From assembly GCA_019648995.1 (NCBI GenBank), contig BLXT01003772.1, forward strand, positions 1,701,542-1,721,611: 20,070 bases of DNA. The letters run 5' to 3'. Origin of the DNA: Plakobranchus ocellatus. Its lineage: Eukaryota; Mollusca; Gastropoda; Plakobranchidae. This document shows, one piece after another, positions 19,537 through 20,070 of the stretch; within the stretch, counting starts at the first letter, position 1, and each line of letters begins with the position of its first letter. Made by a program: the position numbers and the translations under genes. The notes beneath the pieces were generated by a model, which worked only from the letters and a program-made list of their open reading frames with translations, made no database searches and was not told the origin of the DNA.

Positions 19537-20070
19537 CATAACCTGGATATCATCACAGTTATATGTTTCTAGTAATGATTAGGAATCAAATTTATACACA
19601 ACATTCTTTTTTTTTTTATCTTTTATCGTTTTTAGAGATATGAATTTCAAAGCTTGACGAATGATATCAGTAAGGTTTATCACTCGTTGTTATGAAAATT
19701 TGGCATAAGTTCGAATAATTTCTAGCCCCAAAGTCATACTCACTTGTTAATCTCATAGGAGGCACAGCTATAATTTCCTTGAACGATCGCGTCAGTGAAG
19801 GCATTCAGAGCAACGTGTATGGTTCATATGTCTAGTCTGCTCAACTCAGACAAGGAAAAATTTCACATGAAAATGACTTGAATCTCCATGCAGCGTCGCT
19901 AAGACACTCAGTATTTGGCGTTTTTCTTTTTCTCTTAAGTTTTGTTTGTTTTGTTTTGTTTTTTCTGCTATGTGCACAAAGCAACGTATTTGGGATGAGT
20001 CGATTATTTTGATATCTTTTTGTTAAAAGTTTTACTATGAATTTCATTTTTTTCAAACTCTCTCTTTTTC

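Larger units (their letters stand above)
16179..20070. other. 3.9 kb AT-rich sequence without a supported gene
   Basis: No gene is supported. The block at about 16530-16900 is less AT-rich and is open on both strands (98 residues on plus, Arg- and Cys-rich; 87 on minus), but neither product is recognisable. A GTAAGTAT donor-like site lies at 16401. An 8-bp direct repeat, AGA(C/T)TCAT three times, is at 17106-17129. T-runs lie at about 18977-18986, 19423-19436 and 19608-19618. A GCAAAGCTTTGC palindrome is at 19274-19285. Confidence 0.5.

Noticed and set aside
1..20070. CRISPR arrays, bacterial operons, phage or plasmid modules
   Set aside because: There are no spaced identical repeats with unique spacers, no dense gene packing and no ribosome binding sites. 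The 52-bp array is head to tail without spacers.

Overview
This window looks like non-coding nuclear DNA from a metazoan. It is AT-rich and carries many simple-sequence tracts: (TTG)n, (CT)n-(TCTA)n, two (GA)n and an 80-bp (TA)n. It also holds two different tRNA-derived SINE-like elements, two diverged copies of a dispersed repeat, and a minisatellite. I found no long open frame, no operon-like packing, no CRISPR array, no rRNA and no autonomous transposon gene. This repeat mix fits an invertebrate such as a mollusc, arthropod, cnidarian or similar, but the sequence alone does not let me name the group. The window is most simply intergenic DNA or a long intron.

Layout, left to right. Bases 1-74 are a TTG triplet repeat. 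About 75-1975 is AT-rich unique sequence that ends in a purine-rich stretch (about 1797-1960). A GC- and CpG-richer patch follows at about 1978-2170. After more AT-rich sequence comes a compound (CT)n-(TCTA)n microsatellite (3466-3603). At 5293-6078 lies a minisatellite with a 52-bp period, split at 5761-6025 by a reverse-oriented tRNA-derived SINE. A perfect 15-bp hairpin sits at 6792-6834. Two (GA)n tracts lie at 7711-7788 and 8516-8567. A possible isolated exon is on the minus strand at about 8793-9016. A second, unrelated SINE-like element lies at 10771-10939, flanked by a short direct repeat. Two same-strand copies of an unrecognised repeat of about 265-296 bp lie at 11768-12032 and 15548-15843; both carry TGACCT-N4-AGGTCA. 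The (TA)40 tract is at 16099-16178. The remaining 3.9 kb is AT-rich and nearly featureless apart from a long C-run at 19518-19536.

No genes can be shown to work together here. The short open frames are at lengths expected by chance in 20 kb of AT-rich DNA, and several exist only because a microsatellite has no stop codons in that frame (for example Arg-Glu runs from GA and Tyr-Ile runs from TA). The most informative content is the repeat biology: a SINE nested in a minisatellite, a second SINE with a different body, and a repeat pair that keeps a palindromic hormone-receptor-like motif while the rest has diverged.
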